This document shows, piece by piece, positions 63,850 to 64,000 of a DNA stretch of 64,000 nt (position 1 is its first letter; each line of letters opens with the position of its first letter). The stretch spans positions 1,592,610-1,656,609 of the forward strand of contig NZ_JALCLM010000001.1 of assembly GCF_022647885.1 (NCBI RefSeq), written 5' to 3'. Under the pieces are notes generated by a model that worked only from the letters and a program-made list of their open reading frames with translations, was not told the DNA's origin and did no database searches. The position numbers were made by a program, and so were the translations under genes. The stretch comes from Bifidobacterium sp. (GTDB lineage Bacteria > Actinomycetota > Actinomycetes > Actinomycetales > Bifidobacteriaceae).

Positions 63850-63923
63850 GCGCCAGTAGCCCAATGGATTAGAGCAGCTGACTACGGATCAGCAGGTTGC
63901 AGGTTCGAATCCTGTCTGGCGCA
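63850..63923 (+). tRNA. tRNA-Arg (anticodon ACG)
   Basis: The acceptor stem GCGCCAG pairs with CTGGCGC, followed by discriminator A. The anticodon loop CTACGGA gives anticodon ACG, and the T-arm reads GTTCGAATC. No CCA is encoded. Confidence 0.96.
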
Positions 63924-63930
63924 CATATAA

Positions 63931-63967
63931 AATCCCTACAGTCATCTTGGCTGTAGGGATTCTCTCA
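63931..63967 (+). terminator. Terminator of tRNA-Arg
   Basis: An 11-bp stem AATCCCTACAG/CTGTAGGGATT (63931-63941 and 63951-63961) with a 9-nt loop is followed by CTCTCAT, a weak U-rich tail. The arm shares AATCCCTACAG with the right end of the repeat element at 30644-30654. Confidence 0.8.
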
Positions 63968-64000
63968 TATACCAAGCAAACACAGCAAAACACCATCATA

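Overview
The window comes from a member of the Actinobacteria, most probably the family Bifidobacteriaceae. The evidence is two WhiB proteins, paired LytR-CpsA-Psr (LCP) proteins, a PdtaS-type sensor kinase, a UPF0182 membrane protein, the actinobacterial block eno / divIC-like / DUF501 / ppx / tRNA-Leu, and a catabolic gene set without respiratory membrane subunits. Base composition looks unusually low for an actinobacterium (by eye somewhat under 50% G+C, not calculated), which fits a low-GC Bifidobacterium or a Scardovia-like relative. I cannot name the species.

Layout. 1-6.5 kb is an envelope and regulation block: the start of a family 2 glycosyltransferase, a WhiB2-like regulator, two LCP cell-wall ligases, a compact EccC-like (type VII secretion family) ATPase and a WhiB1-like regulator closed by a strong terminator. 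6.7-10.5 kb holds a PdtaS-like kinase divergent from a hemolysin III gene across a 35-bp palindrome, then greA and an FKBP isomerase. 10.5-24 kb is mainly leftward housekeeping: a membrane protein, tRNA-Leu, ppx, DUF501, a DivIC-like protein, enolase, mfd, pth, an acetyltransferase and UPF0182. 24-31.8 kb is more accessory: a NagZ-like lipoprotein, a small-ORF region with its own operator-like promoter, a YbaK/ProX-type deacylase, a flavodoxin-fold oxidoreductase, a nucleoside deoxyribosyltransferase, a YdcF protein, a fluoride riboswitch with two crcB genes, and a BASS transporter.

31.8-42.2 kb contains glutathione peroxidase, a MalY-type PLP enzyme, a repeat cluster, a LysR regulator next to a hexanucleotide repeat, an aldehyde dehydrogenase, an HNH-like protein, a Fic protein, ychF, proC and a proline iminopeptidase. 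42.2-49.6 kb is a sensory/efflux unit: an unusual double-length histidine kinase, its NarL-type regulator, and a convergent MacB/FtsX-type ABC transporter. 49.8-64 kb holds a class IV aminotransferase, O-acetylhomoserine sulfhydrylase, pyridoxal kinase, yraN-comM-dprA, an Ogt-like protein, an SdhA/SdhB-like pair, a methyltransferase, a LOG protein, a second MalY-type enzyme and tRNA-Arg.

Functional links are clearest for cell-wall assembly (GT2, LCPs, WhiB2), sulfur amino acid and PLP metabolism (two MalY-like enzymes, MetY, pyridoxal kinase), proline supply (proC with iminopeptidase), natural-transformation functions (comM, dprA) and fluoride resistance (riboswitch plus CrcB pair). The signals that the genes do not explain are mostly non-coding: an alternating four-copy 19-bp repeat, a dispersed 105-118 bp element with related terminal inverted repeats, several very long perfect hairpins at convergent gene ends, operator-like palindromes, and the hexamer tract beside the LysR gene.
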